Part shown: piece by piece, positions 1 to 7,696 of the stretch
How the letters are laid out: each line of letters opens with the position of its first letter
Position numbering within the stretch: the first letter of the stretch is position 1
Assembly (NCBI GenBank): GCA_024278775.1
Contig: JAJRSP010000101.1
Location: forward strand, 1-24,981
Reading direction: 5' to 3'
DNA: 24,981 nt
From: Planctomycetota bacterium
GTDB lineage: Bacteria > Planctomycetota > Phycisphaerae > UBA1845
Translations under genes and position numbers: made by a program
Notes under the pieces: model-generated
The model's input: only the letters and a program-made list of their open reading frames with translations
Database searches by the model: none
What the model was told of the DNA's origin: nothing

Positions 1-5
1 CTTGC

Positions 6-40
6 GTAAAAGTGCCATGACGTTGACACCGTACTTTTAC
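6..40. repeat. Inverted repeat at left edge of window
   Basis: GTAAAAGT at 6-13 is the exact reverse complement of ACTTTTAC at 33-40. A further G-T and C-G pair brings the stem to about 10 pairs around a loop of about 16 bases. No T-tract follows, so it is not an obvious terminator. It lies about 70 bases beyond the 3' end of the tRNA-Lys gene. It could be an operator-like site, or structure belonging to a gene outside the window. The rest of 1-107 shows nothing else I can assign. Confidence 0.4.
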
Positions 41-107
41 CGCATAACCGAAGGCATTTCGAGTATTTTTTTGGACAAAAGCGATCAAACTACGCTGGTC
101 TTGGGAC

Positions 108-180
108 TAGGGGCGACAGGACTTGAACCTGTGACCAGCGGCTTAAAAGGCCGATGCTCTACCGACTGAGCTACGCCCCC
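108..180 (-). tRNA. tRNA-Lys(UUU)
   Basis: Read on the minus strand, this 73-base stretch folds as a full cloverleaf. The acceptor stem is GGGGGCG paired with CGCCCCT, with a G-U first pair. The D arm is GCTC/GAGC. The anticodon arm has the loop CTTTTAA, giving anticodon TTT. The T arm contains GGTTCAAGTCC. The discriminator base is A, and CCA is not encoded, so it must be added after transcription. The top pair of the anticodon stem (U27-C43) is a mismatch; the other four pairs are sound. There is no intron. It is divergent from thiL, with about 130 bases between them. Confidence 0.95.
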
Positions 181-193
181 CTTGAATCGTAAC

Positions 194-222
194 ATCATTA
201 TCTGACAGGCGGTTCGGGTCAA
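194..222 (-). promoter_or_regulatory. Putative sigma-70-type promoter of tRNA-Lys
   Basis: On the minus strand, TTGACC (217-222) and AATGAT (194-199) are separated by 17 bases. The predicted start near 187 lies about 7 bases upstream of the mature tRNA 5' end, a sensible short leader. The -35 box is strong (5 of 6) and the -10 box is weaker (4 of 6). Confidence 0.4.
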
Positions 223-308
223 GACGGGCACCGGGGCGGCCATCCCAATCGAACGCTTCTTGCTCTATGATGTCGCTATCGACCGTCCATCCGAGATCGG
301 GAGACGCG

Positions 309-1232
309 ATGAGCGTTGAAATTGACTTCATCAATTGGCTGACGAAGCAGCAACCGCCGCGAGCGTCCGCTGACAGCCTGACCGCAGGCATCGGCGACGA
401 CATGGCTGGCGTGCGGCTGGGCACGGACACCGTGTGGGTGACCAGCGATATGCTTCTTGACGGCGTTCATTTCGAGTCCGCCCGACACGGATTCCGCGCG
501 ATCGGTCGCAAAGCGGCGGCTTGCAGCCTCAGCGATTGTGCAGCCATGGCGGTCGAGCCGGTTGGTCTGACCGCTTCCATCGCCTTGCCGAAAGGGGCGA
601 CCACGGAAGATGCGAAGGCGCTCTATCTCGGCCTGCGCGACGCCGCCGATGCGCTTGACTGCCCTGTCGTGGGCGGCGACACGACGGTTTGGCCTCATCC
701 GCTGGCGATCGACGTGACCGTGTTGGGCCGACCGTTTCCGGGTATCGCACCGGTTCGTCGAAACGGGGCTTGCGTCGGCGACACGCTTTACGTGACCGGC
801 CCGCTCGGCGGCAGCTTGCTGGGTCGTCATATGACGTTCAGCCCCCGCGTCCGCGAGGCTCGGCTGCTGGCGGAGTCGCTTGGAAAACACTTGCACGCCA
901 TGATGGACATCAGCGACGGGCTGTCGCTGGACCTGCATCGCATGTGCGTTGCCTCTGGTGTTGGGGCCGAGTTGGAGGAGCGTCTTTTGGAGCGTGTCTT
1001 GAGCGAGGCGGCTACAACGGCGTCCGAGCGAGACGGTCGCAGCGCGCTCGATCACGCGCTTTCGGACGGTGAGGATTTCGAATTGTTGATTTCCTGCTCG
1101 CAAACAGACGCGAGCGTTCCGGGCGTGACGCTCTTTCCGGTCGGCCTCATTACCAAGCGCGGGTACACGTTGGTCAAACAGGATGGCGAAACCGTTACAT
1201 TGGAATCCAAAGGCTTCGAGCACGACGCATGA
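309..1232 (+). CDS. thiL: Thiamine-monophosphate kinase ThiL
   Basis: ThiL phosphorylates thiamine monophosphate with ATP to give thiamine diphosphate, the last step of cofactor synthesis, in the cytoplasm. The protein has 307 residues, close to the family norm of about 325. The motifs appear in the expected order: GIGDD at 27-31, TSDMLLDGVHF at 45-55, SLSDCAAM at 73-80, GGDTT at 122-126, MMDISDGLSLDL at 198-209 and ALSDGEDFELL at 250-260. These acidic loops bind Mg-ATP and substrate in the AIR-synthase-like fold. I chose ATG 309 because GGGAG lies just upstream and the extra 14 residues of the longer frame (from 267) do not resemble the family. It overlaps tsaE by four bases (ATGA), so the two are probably co-translated. 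No TPP riboswitch motif is visible upstream. Confidence 0.93.
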   Translation: MSVEIDFINWLTKQQPPRASADSLTAGIGDDMAGVRLGTDTVWVTSDMLLDGVHFESARHGFRAIGRKAAACSLSDCAAMAVEPVGLTASIALPKGATTEDAKALYLGLRDAADALDCPVVGGDTTVWPHPLAIDVTVLGRPFPGIAPVRRNGACVGDTLYVTGPLGGSLLGRHMTFSPRVREARLLAESLGKHLHAMMDISDGLSLDLHRMCVASGVGAELEERLLERVLSEAATTASERDGRSALDHALSDGEDFELLISCSQTDASVPGVTLFPVGLITKRGYTLVKQDGETVTLESKGFEHDA

Positions 1233-1702
1233 TCGAGCACACTTTCGTGACCAACTCCCTCGAAGAGACAGCCGACCTTGGCCGGCGCATCGGCCGATCG
1301 CTGCAAGCCGGCGCGTGCGTCGCGTTGAACGGCCCGCTCGGCGCGGGCAAGACGCACTTGGTCAAGGGCATCGCCGCCAGCCTCGACGTGCCGAGCGATG
1401 TCATGGTCAACAGCCCCACATTCGTCATCATCAACGAATACCCCGGTCGCTTGCACGTGTACCACATCGATGCTTATCGCCTCAGCGGCCCTGACGAATT
1501 GTCGGCGATGGGTTTCGACGAGATGTTGGCATCCGGTGGCGTGATCCTGATCGAGTGGGCGGAGCGCGTCGCAGACCTGCTGCCGACTGATCGGCTCGAC
1601 GTAAGGATCGAACACACGGGCGACCACTCCCGGCGATTTGCGTTGCGAGCGACGGAAGATTCGTGGCCTGCGCACGTGGACCAACCATCCGATTGTGCTT
1701 GA
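1229..1702 (+). CDS. tsaE: tRNA threonylcarbamoyladenosine biosynthesis ATPase TsaE
   Basis: TsaE is the small P-loop ATPase that works with TsaB and TsaD to put threonylcarbamoyl on adenosine 37 of ANN-decoding tRNAs. The 157-residue protein matches the family size. It has a Walker A loop GPLGAGKT at 35-42, the SPTF switch-like motif at 62-65, HIDAYRL at 79-85 (Walker B-like Asp 81) and IEWAER at 108-113, all in the usual order. It starts within the last codon of thiL through an ATGA overlap. rph follows 78 bases later. tsaB and tsaD are not in the window. Confidence 0.93.
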   Translation: MIEHTFVTNSLEETADLGRRIGRSLQAGACVALNGPLGAGKTHLVKGIAASLDVPSDVMVNSPTFVIINEYPGRLHVYHIDAYRLSGPDELSAMGFDEMLASGGVILIEWAERVADLLPTDRLDVRIEHTGDHSRRFALRATEDSWPAHVDQPSDCA

Positions 1703-1780
1703 CACTCCCATGATGCATCCATACGGTTCACGCGCCGTGTGAATTTCGCCCAAACCAAAACGCAATCGGAAAAACCAAAC

Positions 1781-2515
1781 ATGCCACGCACCCCCCAGCG
1801 ATCCTACAACCGCCGCGCGAACGAGCTTAGGCCTGTGGAACTTGTGCGCGGGTTTACGCGCTTCGCCGCCGGGTCGGTGCTCGTACGCTGGGGCGATACG
1901 CACGTTCTGTGTACCGCCACCTTCGAGGAAGGCGTGCCCAAGTGGAAAAAGGGACAGGGCACGGGATGGGTGACAGCCGAGTACGACATGCTGCCGTCGA
2001 GCACCTCCACGCGGAAGAGGCGCACACGCGAACGTCTCGATGGCAGAACGCAGGAAATTCAGCGGCTCATAGGCAGATCGCTGCGGGCGGTTGTCGATTT
2101 CGAAAAGCTCGGCGAGAACACGATCCAGCTCGATTGCGACGTGTTACAGGCTGACGGTGGCACGCGAACCGCTTCGGTAACCGCCGCGTACGTCGCGCTC
2201 TGTGACGCCGTGCGCTGGGCCAAGCGCGAGAACATCATCAAAGAATCGCCAATCACGCGCTCCGTGGCAGCCGTCAGCGTTGGCGTGGTCGGCGGCAGAG
2301 CACTGCTGGACCTGGACTACGCGGAAGACTCGACGGCTGATGTCGATTTGAACGTTGTCATGACCGGCGGCGAATTCGTGGAGGTTCAGGGCACGGGCGA
2401 GAACGCGACGTTTTCCCGTGCGGACCTCGATCGTATGCTGAAGCTCGCTTCCACCGGCATCGACAAACTGACCGAACTACAGAACAAGGCGCTTCGCAAG
2501 CGTCTGCCGAAATGA
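1781..2515 (+). CDS. rph: Ribonuclease PH
   Basis: RNase PH is a phosphate-dependent 3'-5' exoribonuclease that trims the 3' ends of tRNA precursors and works as a hexameric ring. From ATG 1781 the protein has 244 residues, against 238 in E. coli. Diagnostic segments are [16 protein letters not shown] at 31-46, [12 protein letters not shown] at 57-68, [16 protein letters not shown] at 88-103 (RNA and phosphate binding), [16 protein letters not shown] at 117-132, and EDS followed by NVVMT at 182-195. A GTG 42 bases upstream (1739) would add 14 residues unlike the family, so I prefer the ATG, although its Shine-Dalgarno sequence is weak. The stop overlaps the next start (ATGA). Confidence 0.95.
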   Translation: MPRTPQRSYNRRANELRPVELVRGFTRFAAGSVLVRWGDTHVLCTATFEEGVPKWKKGQGTGWVTAEYDMLPSSTSTRKRRTRERLDGRTQEIQRLIGRSLRAVVDFEKLGENTIQLDCDVLQADGGTRTASVTAAYVALCDAVRWAKRENIIKESPITRSVAAVSVGVVGGRALLDLDYAEDSTADVDLNVVMTGGEFVEVQGTGENATFSRADLDRMLKLASTGIDKLTELQNKALRKRLPK

Positions 2516-3300
2516 TGGCTGATCGATACCCAAGACAACTGAAAGCGATTCTCGCCACGGCAGTCGTGGCCTGTTTCCTTTGCGTCGCCAGCGGTTGCAA
2601 GACAGGCGGCCAACCCTGGACCATCGAATGCCTCGAACTGCACGGTGAGGAACGCACGCAGAATGCCGAGGCTGTGGCTGAAGCTTTGCGCGGCGCGGGC
2701 GGCTTGAATGCCGATCGGGTCTCGGTCACGCACGATGACGAGCGATCGGTCATCTATTACGGTCGATATGATCGTCGAATTGACCGGGCGCGCGGGGAGC
2801 GGAAAATTCCCGAGCAACTGCGTGAGGATTTGGAACACATTAAGGAGTTGATGGACGATCGCGGCCGGCGGTTGTTCCTGGGTGCCCGCATGGTGCCGGT
2901 CCCCTGGCCAGACGTCGGTCGGGAAGCGTGGAATCTCGAAAACGCTGACGGTGTGTATTCGCTGCAGGTCGGAGCGTTCGAATCGACCCCGGAACTGCCC
3001 AATTTCAAGGAGGCGGCGCTGGCGTTCACGACGGCCCTACGCGACATGGGGTATGAAGCCTACTACTACCACAGCGAAGCGGTCAGCATCGTGACGATCG
3101 GCTCATTCGGGGCCGACGCCGTGACGGACGCAAACGGCATAACCGGTTACAGCCGCGAGGTTTACGAACTTCAGGAGAAGGAATCTTTCCAATACAACCT
3201 GACCAACGGCAGCATTTGGCATGTAAACGTGGGCGGAGCGCGTGCCCCGGTTCGGTCCTTGCTGGTTCCGATCCCCAAGAAAGATGAGTTCGGACGTTGA
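2512..3300 (+). CDS. Putative lipoprotein with SPOR-like domain
   Basis: This 262-residue protein has a basic N-terminus, a hydrophobic segment and a lipobox ending at Cys 29 (VASGC). It is therefore probably exported and lipid-anchored. Residues about 148-206 read [10 protein letters not shown], then a helix, then [20 protein letters not shown]. That is the beta-alpha-beta pattern of SPOR domains, which bind denuded peptidoglycan glycan strands. The middle (about 85-120) is highly charged. It starts inside the rph stop codon and its own stop overlaps the rdgB TTG, so it belongs to this operon. Its housekeeping neighbours say little about its job. The SPOR assignment is by pattern only, and the envelope role is inferred. 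Confidence 0.7.
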   Translation: MMADRYPRQLKAILATAVVACFLCVASGCKTGGQPWTIECLELHGEERTQNAEAVAEALRGAGGLNADRVSVTHDDERSVIYYGRYDRRIDRARGERKIPEQLREDLEHIKELMDDRGRRLFLGARMVPVPWPDVGREAWNLENADGVYSLQVGAFESTPELPNFKEAALAFTTALRDMGYEAYYYHSEAVSIVTIGSFGADAVTDANGITGYSREVYELQEKESFQYNLTNGSIWHVNVGGARAPVRSLLVPIPKKDEFGR

Positions 3301-3905
3301 AATCGCGTGAAATCGTGATTGCCACGCGGAATTTGGGCAAACTGCGCGAATTGCAACACTTGACGCGGTCGCTGCCGGTAGAGTTTCGCTCGCTCGCCGA
3401 TTTCCCCCAGACTACCGAGGCCGAGGAAACCGGAAATTCGTTCATGGCCAACGCGGTCGCCAAGGCGGTTCATTACAGCCTGGAGACCGGGCAATGGACG
3501 CTGGCCGACGACAGCGGGTTGGAGGTCGACGCGCTCGGGGGGGAGCCGGGGTTGTATTCCGCACGATTCGCTGGTGAACCTCGAAGCGACGATGCCAACA
3601 ATGCCAAGCTGATTCGATTGCTCCAAAACACACCGCCGGAGAAACGAACCGCTCGTTTTCGCTGTGTCATCGCCCTTGTCGATGGCCGACACACTCTGGC
3701 GACGGCGGAAGGGGTGATTGAGGGGGTCATCGTAGATGAACCACGCGGCGACAACGGTTTTGGATACGATCCGCACTTTTGGGTGCCCGAGAACGACATG
3801 ACCACGGCTGAGATGCAGCCCGAGGTCAAGAACCGTGTGAGCCATCGCGGCAGAGCGCTGGCGGCGATTCTTCCGGAGATCGAGCGTCTGGTCTCGAAAA
3901 GTTAG
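3297..3905 (+). CDS. rdgB: RdgB/HAM1 family dITP/XTP pyrophosphatase
   Basis: The enzyme hydrolyses non-canonical purine triphosphates (dITP, XTP, ITP) to monophosphates plus pyrophosphate, keeping them out of DNA and RNA. The 202-residue protein carries the family signatures: TRNLGK at 10-15 (substrate loop), EETGNSF at 43-49, ADDSGL at 70-75 with the metal-binding Asp residues, GFGYDPHFWVP at 154-164 and SHRG at 182-185. The only start that keeps the first beta strand is the TTG at 3297, which overlaps the upstream stop as TTGA. A GTG at 3315 would cut into the strand before TRNLGK. It is the last gene of the thiL-tsaE-rph run. Confidence 0.93.
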   Translation: MKSREIVIATRNLGKLRELQHLTRSLPVEFRSLADFPQTTEAEETGNSFMANAVAKAVHYSLETGQWTLADDSGLEVDALGGEPGLYSARFAGEPRSDDANNAKLIRLLQNTPPEKRTARFRCVIALVDGRHTLATAEGVIEGVIVDEPRGDNGFGYDPHFWVPENDMTTAEMQPEVKNRVSHRGRALAAILPEIERLVSKS

Positions 3906-3917
3906 CCGGAATGCGTA

Positions 3918-3945
3918 TTGAGTATCTTGGCTGGATACCTATAAT
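3918..3945 (+). promoter_or_regulatory. Sigma-70-type promoter of the arginine decarboxylase gene
   Basis: TTGAGT at 3918-3923 and a perfect TATAAT at 3940-3945 are separated by 16 bases. Transcription would be expected to start near 3951-3953, only about 4-6 bases before the ATG at 3957. No Shine-Dalgarno sequence is seen there, which suggests a nearly leaderless mRNA. Confidence 0.55.
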
Positions 3946-3956
3946 TCGCCGTTTCA

Positions 3957-4556
3957 ATGGCCAAGAAAAGCGAATCAAGACAAAGCGTTCCTTCCCGTGC
4001 CAACCTTCGGCAGCTCGTGCCGCAGCATATGTTCTTTACGAAGGGCATGGGCAAGCACAAACACAGCCTGCAATCGTTCGAGGAGGCGTTACGCGACGCG
4101 GGTATCGCGCCGTACAACCTCGTCCGCGTGAGCAGCATTTTTCCGCCGCGATGCAAGATTATTTCGCGATCGGCTGGTGCGAAGAAACTCATGGTCGGTG
4201 CGGTCGTGCCCTGCGTTATCGCGGAGTGTCGGACCAACGAGCCGAACCGCCTAGCGGGCGCGGGCGTCGGCTTGGCTGTCCCGGCCAACAGCGATGATTA
4301 TGGGTACATTTCGGAGCATCATGGCTTCGGATTGACGCATCGCAAATGCGGCGATTTCGTGGAGGACATGGCTGCCACCATGCTGGCGACGACGCACGGA
4401 ATCGACCTGGACCCGGAAAAGGCCTACGATGAACGCCGTGAGACGTACAAAGCCAAGGGCTTGATCGTCAATACGCGCGCGATTGTGCAAACGGCTGAGG
4501 GCGACAAGAACGGCCTGTGGACCACGGTGGTGGCTGCGGCTGTTTTTTGCTTTTAG
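3957..4556 (+). CDS. pdaD: Pyruvoyl-dependent arginine decarboxylase (PvlArgDC)
   Basis: This family converts L-arginine to agmatine plus CO2, using a pyruvoyl group made by self-cleavage instead of pyridoxal phosphate. The 199-residue protein contains the processing site VRVSSIFPP at 56-64. By family precedent the chain is cut between Ser 59 and Ser 60, and Ser 60 becomes the pyruvoyl group. Other family features are the SFEEALRDAGI helix at 40-50, the GAGVGLAVP strand, the EHHGFG segment near the active-site region, and a C-terminus ending VVAAAVFCF. It is some 35 residues longer than the archaeal enzyme of about 165, partly from a basic N-terminal extension. The next two genes supply the following polyamine steps. 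Some relatives decarboxylate ornithine instead, but the agmatinase downstream favours arginine. Confidence 0.88.
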   Translation: MAKKSESRQSVPSRANLRQLVPQHMFFTKGMGKHKHSLQSFEEALRDAGIAPYNLVRVSSIFPPRCKIISRSAGAKKLMVGAVVPCVIAECRTNEPNRLAGAGVGLAVPANSDDYGYISEHHGFGLTHRKCGDFVEDMAATMLATTHGIDLDPEKAYDERRETYKAKGLIVNTRAIVQTAEGDKNGLWTTVVAAAVFCF

Positions 4557-4763
4557 GCTCTGTCACGTGTGAATCGATGGGTAATCTGGACCGCCACGGG
4601 TGAAAGCGGGGATTGGGTAAAAGACGATTTTCGTGGTCCACCGCTTCCTTAGGGGCGCGGCTCAGTTCGTCTCTTCACGTTGAACGGTGGTTGACAAAGC
4701 ACTCGTTCGGGCGTTTTTCCAGCACGGCGATCCCCACTCCCGGATACGCTTCGGAGATTTTCC
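4557..4763 (+). other. Intergenic gap in the polyamine block
   Basis: These 207 bases separate the decarboxylase from speY. A perfect TTGACA lies at 4691-4696, but no convincing -10 box follows 16-18 bases later. A GGAG at 4752-4755 serves as the speY ribosome binding site. I see no convincing hairpin terminator, riboswitch or small gene. Confidence 0.4.
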
Positions 4764-5900
4764 ATGCATGCACAAAATCCGTCCGATTGCCCCAAAGTAC
4801 GCGAAATGCTCAGCGGGCAGACGATCGAACCGCTCAAACTCAGCGGTAACGAAAACGTGGCGGACATGATCGACAACGTCTTCGCCCGAAGCGGTTTCAA
4901 CGGGCGCAGGATGGCCGAGGGGGCACAGCTTTACAATCGCATGTTGAACGACAACACGACCGTTGCGTTGACGATCGCCGGGGCGATGACGCCGATCGGC
5001 ATGAGCGGCGTGTTTACGGATTTGATCGAGCGCGGTTTCGTCGATTTCATCATCTCGACCGGTGCCAATATCTACCACGACCTGCATCGCGCCTTCGACA
5101 TGCCGATGGTTCAGGGGTCGCCCCATGTGGACGACAACGAGCTGGCGGACCTGGGCGTCGCGCGCATCTACGACGTCTTCATTCAGGACGACCAAACGCT
5201 GATGGCGACGGACAAAGCCGTCGTCAATGCGCTGCGCGATTTCGATCAGTCGGAACCGTTCTCGACGGCTACCCTGCACAAAGCGCTGGGCGATCGCGTG
5301 GCAGCCAACGCGCCGAATCCGGAAAAGTCGTTCGTCGCGACGGCGGCTAAGTTCGACGTGCCGATTTACACCTCCTCGCCGGGCGATTCATCCATCGGAA
5401 TGGGGCTTATCATTCCGCACATGTTCAAGAAACCACTGCAACTCAACCCGCTCTGCGATGTCATCGAGACCGCAGCCATCGTGCGCGATGCGGAGACGAA
5501 CGGAGTGGTTGAAATCGGCGGCGGGTCGCCCAAGAATTTCTACCTTCAAACGCAGCCGACGCTTCATCAGATTCTCAACGACACGTCCAAAGGCGGGCAT
5601 GACTATTTCCTGCAACTCACCACGGACTCGCCGCAATGGGGCGGACTGAGCGGTGCGACGCCCGCGGAAGCGCGAAGCTGGGGCAAACTCAAAGACGCCC
5701 ACAAGAACAATGTCGTCGTCTATTCCTGTGCCTCGCTGACCTTTCCGCTGATCGCTCAATACGCGATGATTCGCAACAAGCCGCGTACGCACAAGCGGTT
5801 GTATCTCCGCCTGGACGAGATGGTCACGACGCTCAAGGATGTGGCGCGCGGGAACGACGTGCTGAAAAAAGATTACGAAGGCATTGTGGATATTCATTGA
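4764..5900 (+). CDS. speY: Deoxyhypusine synthase-like protein, probable homospermidine synthase (SpeY type)
   Basis: This 378-residue protein belongs to the deoxyhypusine synthase family, whose members move a 4-aminobutyl group using NAD and a catalytic lysine. The lysine is present as Lys 308 in SWGKLK, within the family-typical stretch LSGATPAEARSWGKLK (295-310). VVVYSCASLTFPLI follows at 317-330. GGGSPKNF at 252-259 and TGANIYHDLH at 99-108 fit the NAD/substrate regions. Bacteria lack the eukaryotic target eIF5A. In Anabaena a homologue (SpeY) makes homospermidine from putrescine. Here it lies 14 bases upstream of agmatinase and follows arginine decarboxylase, which supports the same role. 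ATG 4764 has GGAG eight bases upstream. Family membership is near certain; the product is inferred from context. Confidence 0.85.
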   Translation: MHAQNPSDCPKVREMLSGQTIEPLKLSGNENVADMIDNVFARSGFNGRRMAEGAQLYNRMLNDNTTVALTIAGAMTPIGMSGVFTDLIERGFVDFIISTGANIYHDLHRAFDMPMVQGSPHVDDNELADLGVARIYDVFIQDDQTLMATDKAVVNALRDFDQSEPFSTATLHKALGDRVAANAPNPEKSFVATAAKFDVPIYTSSPGDSSIGMGLIIPHMFKKPLQLNPLCDVIETAAIVRDAETNGVVEIGGGSPKNFYLQTQPTLHQILNDTSKGGHDYFLQLTTDSPQWGGLSGATPAEARSWGKLKDAHKNNVVVYSCASLTFPLIAQYAMIRNKPRTHKRLYLRLDEMVTTLKDVARGNDVLKKDYEGIVDIH

Positions 5901-5914
5901 ATATGCACTGACTA

Positions 5915-6793
5915 ATGACTGCACAACGCATCCATCACAATTTTCTCGATCTGGAACCGAAGTATTCGGACTATAAGTCCGCGCGCTACGCTGTGCTCCC
6001 CATTCCCTACGACAGCGCTGCCAGCTTTCAGGCCGGTGCGCGCAATGGGCCTGAAGCGATCATTCGTGCGTCGCAACATGTCGAGACTTTTGACGAGGAA
6101 CTGCTGGCGGAGTTTCACAGTGTGGGGATCGCCACGCTGGATGCGGTCGCGCCCAACATGGCTGGCCAGGCTGCGATGCACGCGGATATCTTCCAGTGCG
6201 CCAAGCGCGTGTTTCGGGACGGCAAAATTCTCATCGGGCTGGGCGGCGACCACAGTGTCACGAGCGGGCTGGTGCGGGCGGCGATGGTAAAGCACAAGAA
6301 GCTGTCCGTGCTTCAGATCGATGCCCATGCGGATATGCGTCCTGAATTCGAGCAGACGCCTTATTCGCACGCTTCGGTCATGAGGCGATGCATGGACCTG
6401 GGCGCGAATGTGGTGGGTGTCGGCATACGGGCCTACTCCGTTGAAGAGCATCGGTTTATGAAGCGTCAGGGGATCAAGCCGATCTTCGCGCGCGACTGTC
6501 ATTCGGAGGAGGACTGGATTGATCGCGCTATCGAAGACTTGTGCGACGACGTGTATATCACCATCGATATCGACGGTTTTGACCCTGCATTCGCGCCGGG
6601 AACGGGTACGCCCGAGCCGGGCGGTCTGGACTGGTATCAGGTTGCAACGCTCCTGCGACTGGTGGCGGCTGAGCGAAACATTGTCGGCGTGGATTGTGTC
6701 GAAGTGATGCCCATTCCGGGGCAGGCGGTTACGGAGTTTCTGGCTGCCAGATTGCTGTACAAGCTGATTGGTTACATCGAATCCGTGCGGTGA
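5915..6793 (+). CDS. speB: Agmatinase (ureohydrolase family)
   Basis: Agmatinase hydrolyses agmatine to putrescine and urea with a binuclear Mn centre. All metal-binding motifs are present: GGDHS at 110-114 (His 113), DAHAD at 136-140 (Asp 136, His 138, Asp 140) and DIDGFDP at 218-224 (Asp 218, Asp 220). SHASVMRR at 151-158 and GTPEPGG at 231-237 are also family-typical. The length of 292 is near E. coli SpeB (306). It starts 14 bases after speY with no clear Shine-Dalgarno sequence, so it is probably co-translated. Arginase and guanidinobutyrase share the fold. Agmatinase is preferred because the first gene of the block makes agmatine and SpeY needs putrescine. Confidence 0.88.
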   Translation: MTAQRIHHNFLDLEPKYSDYKSARYAVLPIPYDSAASFQAGARNGPEAIIRASQHVETFDEELLAEFHSVGIATLDAVAPNMAGQAAMHADIFQCAKRVFRDGKILIGLGGDHSVTSGLVRAAMVKHKKLSVLQIDAHADMRPEFEQTPYSHASVMRRCMDLGANVVGVGIRAYSVEEHRFMKRQGIKPIFARDCHSEEDWIDRAIEDLCDDVYITIDIDGFDPAFAPGTGTPEPGGLDWYQVATLLRLVAAERNIVGVDCVEVMPIPGQAVTEFLAARLLYKLIGYIESVR

Positions 6794-6840
6794 AGTCTGA
6801 TGCGTAGTTATGCGTCGCCCTGCAGGTGTCGTTCGCTTTC

Positions 6841-6870
6841 TCCGAACCGCGACGCTGAGTGCGACCAAGG
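6841..6870 (-). repeat. Dispersed repeat family 2, copy a
   Basis: Read on the minus strand, 6842-6870 matches 15587-15615 at 26 of 29 positions. The shared core includes CTTGGTCGC and GTCGCGGTTC. The copy lies between speB and the next gene, in the opposite orientation to the other copies. Confidence 0.6.
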
Positions 6871-6896
6871 CGGCATGGCTGGGCGCGGTGCGGTCG

Positions 6897-6954
6897 TGAT
6901 TACGCTGCCGGCGCAACATGCCCACCTTCGCGGCGGGCATTCCGCCCGCCGCGG
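6897..6954. repeat. Dispersed repeat family 1, copy A, with a strong hairpin
   Basis: The element shares TACGCTG, GCGCAACATGCC and a hairpin with 7697-7750 and 19234-19287. In this copy GCGGCGGGC (6930-6938) pairs with GCCCGCCGC (6944-6952) around ATTCC, extended by one more C-G pair. An alternative, competing stem is ATGCCC (6918-6923) with GGGCAT (6935-6940). It sits in the 215-base gap between speB and the next gene. Confidence 0.65.
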
Positions 6955-7008
6955 CTCGTTGTCGTTTCGCTGACATTGCCTCTTTGGCTGAATCGAATAG
7001 TGCATCGT

Positions 7009-7593
7009 ATGAGTCTTCGCTGGTTGTTACTGGAGAGTCGGTTTACGCTGGCGGCGGTTCTGGTCGTTGTCTGCTTCGTCGTCATCTGGATATGGCAGCG
7101 CCGGCGGACACGGATGACGGGGCGGCTGGCGGGGGCGTGCGTGGTGTTGTCGCCGTTGCTCCTGCTGCTTTCAGTGGCGATCGTTACAGATCGGGAGCGG
7201 ATCGCAGCCGTCTGTCGGGAGATGGCTGTCGCGGTGGGAAGCAGCAAGATCGATCAGGTCGGCCAACACATTTCTCGTTCATTTCAAACTGAGTCGCGCA
7301 ACGGCATGCTGGATCGCGATGATTTTCTGGATGTTGTACGGTCCGCGTTGAAGCGATGGGACGTGGAGGAGGAGCGGCTGTCCGATTTCGAGATCGAGAC
7401 GCGCGGGGATCGGGCGACGGTTTCGTTTCGGGCGACCTGCCGGCTTGTGGGGCCTGAGTTGATGCTGCCGCGTCATGTGTCCGTTTGGGACGTGCAGTTT
7501 TCGCGCGAGGGTGCGGGTTGGAAAGTCGTTGACGTTCAGCCTCGGCGTACGGCGATGATGCCGGTGGATTCGCTGAGGGATCTGTTGCGGTGA
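7009..7593 (+). CDS. Small membrane-anchored protein of unknown function
   Basis: I do not recognise this 194-residue protein. It has two hydrophobic segments (about 12-30 and 41-59) separated by a basic loop, RRRTRMTGR. A soluble C-terminal domain of about 130 residues follows. That domain runs helix-helix (IDQVGQHISRSF, DDFLDVVRSALKRW) and then several amphipathic strands ending GAGWKVVDVQPRR. The pattern resembles NTF2/SnoaL-like small alpha+beta domains, but this is a guess from the strand pattern. ATG 7009 begins just before the first membrane segment; a GTG at 7000 is possible. Reading upstream to 6859 would translate the dispersed repeats and is unlikely. It converges on the HDOD gene. 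Confidence 0.65.
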   Translation: MSLRWLLLESRFTLAAVLVVVCFVVIWIWQRRRTRMTGRLAGACVVLSPLLLLLSVAIVTDRERIAAVCREMAVAVGSSKIDQVGQHISRSFQTESRNGMLDRDDFLDVVRSALKRWDVEEERLSDFEIETRGDRATVSFRATCRLVGPELMLPRHVSVWDVQFSREGAGWKVVDVQPRRTAMMPVDSLRDLLR

Positions 7594-7656
7594 GGGGCGT
7601 GCGCTGGGGGAAGCTGCGAAAATCGGACGCTACTTTAAGAGCAGAACCTCCCCCGG

Positions 7657-7677
7657 CCCCTCCTTTGTAAGGAGGGG
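7657..7677. terminator. Perfect GC-rich hairpin between convergent genes
   Basis: CCCCTCCTT (7657-7665) is followed by TGT and then its exact reverse complement AAGGAGGGG (7669-7677), giving nine pairs with a 3-base loop. The flanks (CCTCCCCC to the left, AGGAAG to the right) may extend the purine/pyrimidine symmetry. It lies 64 bases past one stop and 94 bases past the other, so it could end transcription from both sides. No T-tract follows on either strand, so a repeat element is equally possible. Confidence 0.5.
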
Positions 7678-7696
7678 AGGAAGATGGCGATAGCCA

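Noticed and set aside
181..308. TPP riboswitch upstream of thiL
   Set aside because: The conserved CTGAGA and ACCTGATCTGG-like boxes are absent.
276..1223. Long open frame of 315 codons on the minus strand opposite thiL
   Set aside because: It mirrors thiL, is Arg/His/Gln-rich with no recognisable motif, and is explained by the GC-rich codon pattern of the real gene.
3902..4297. Opposed frames at the start of the arginine decarboxylase gene
   Set aside because: Both are shadows of the decarboxylase; neither shows a known motif or ribosome binding site.
4542..4554. T-rich run at the end of the arginine decarboxylase gene as a terminator
   Set aside because: It encodes the last residues (VFCF), and only a 4-pair stem precedes it.
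4691..4719. Perfect TTGACA box upstream of speY as a promoter
   Set aside because: No acceptable -10 box follows at 16-18 bases, so I did not list it as a promoter.
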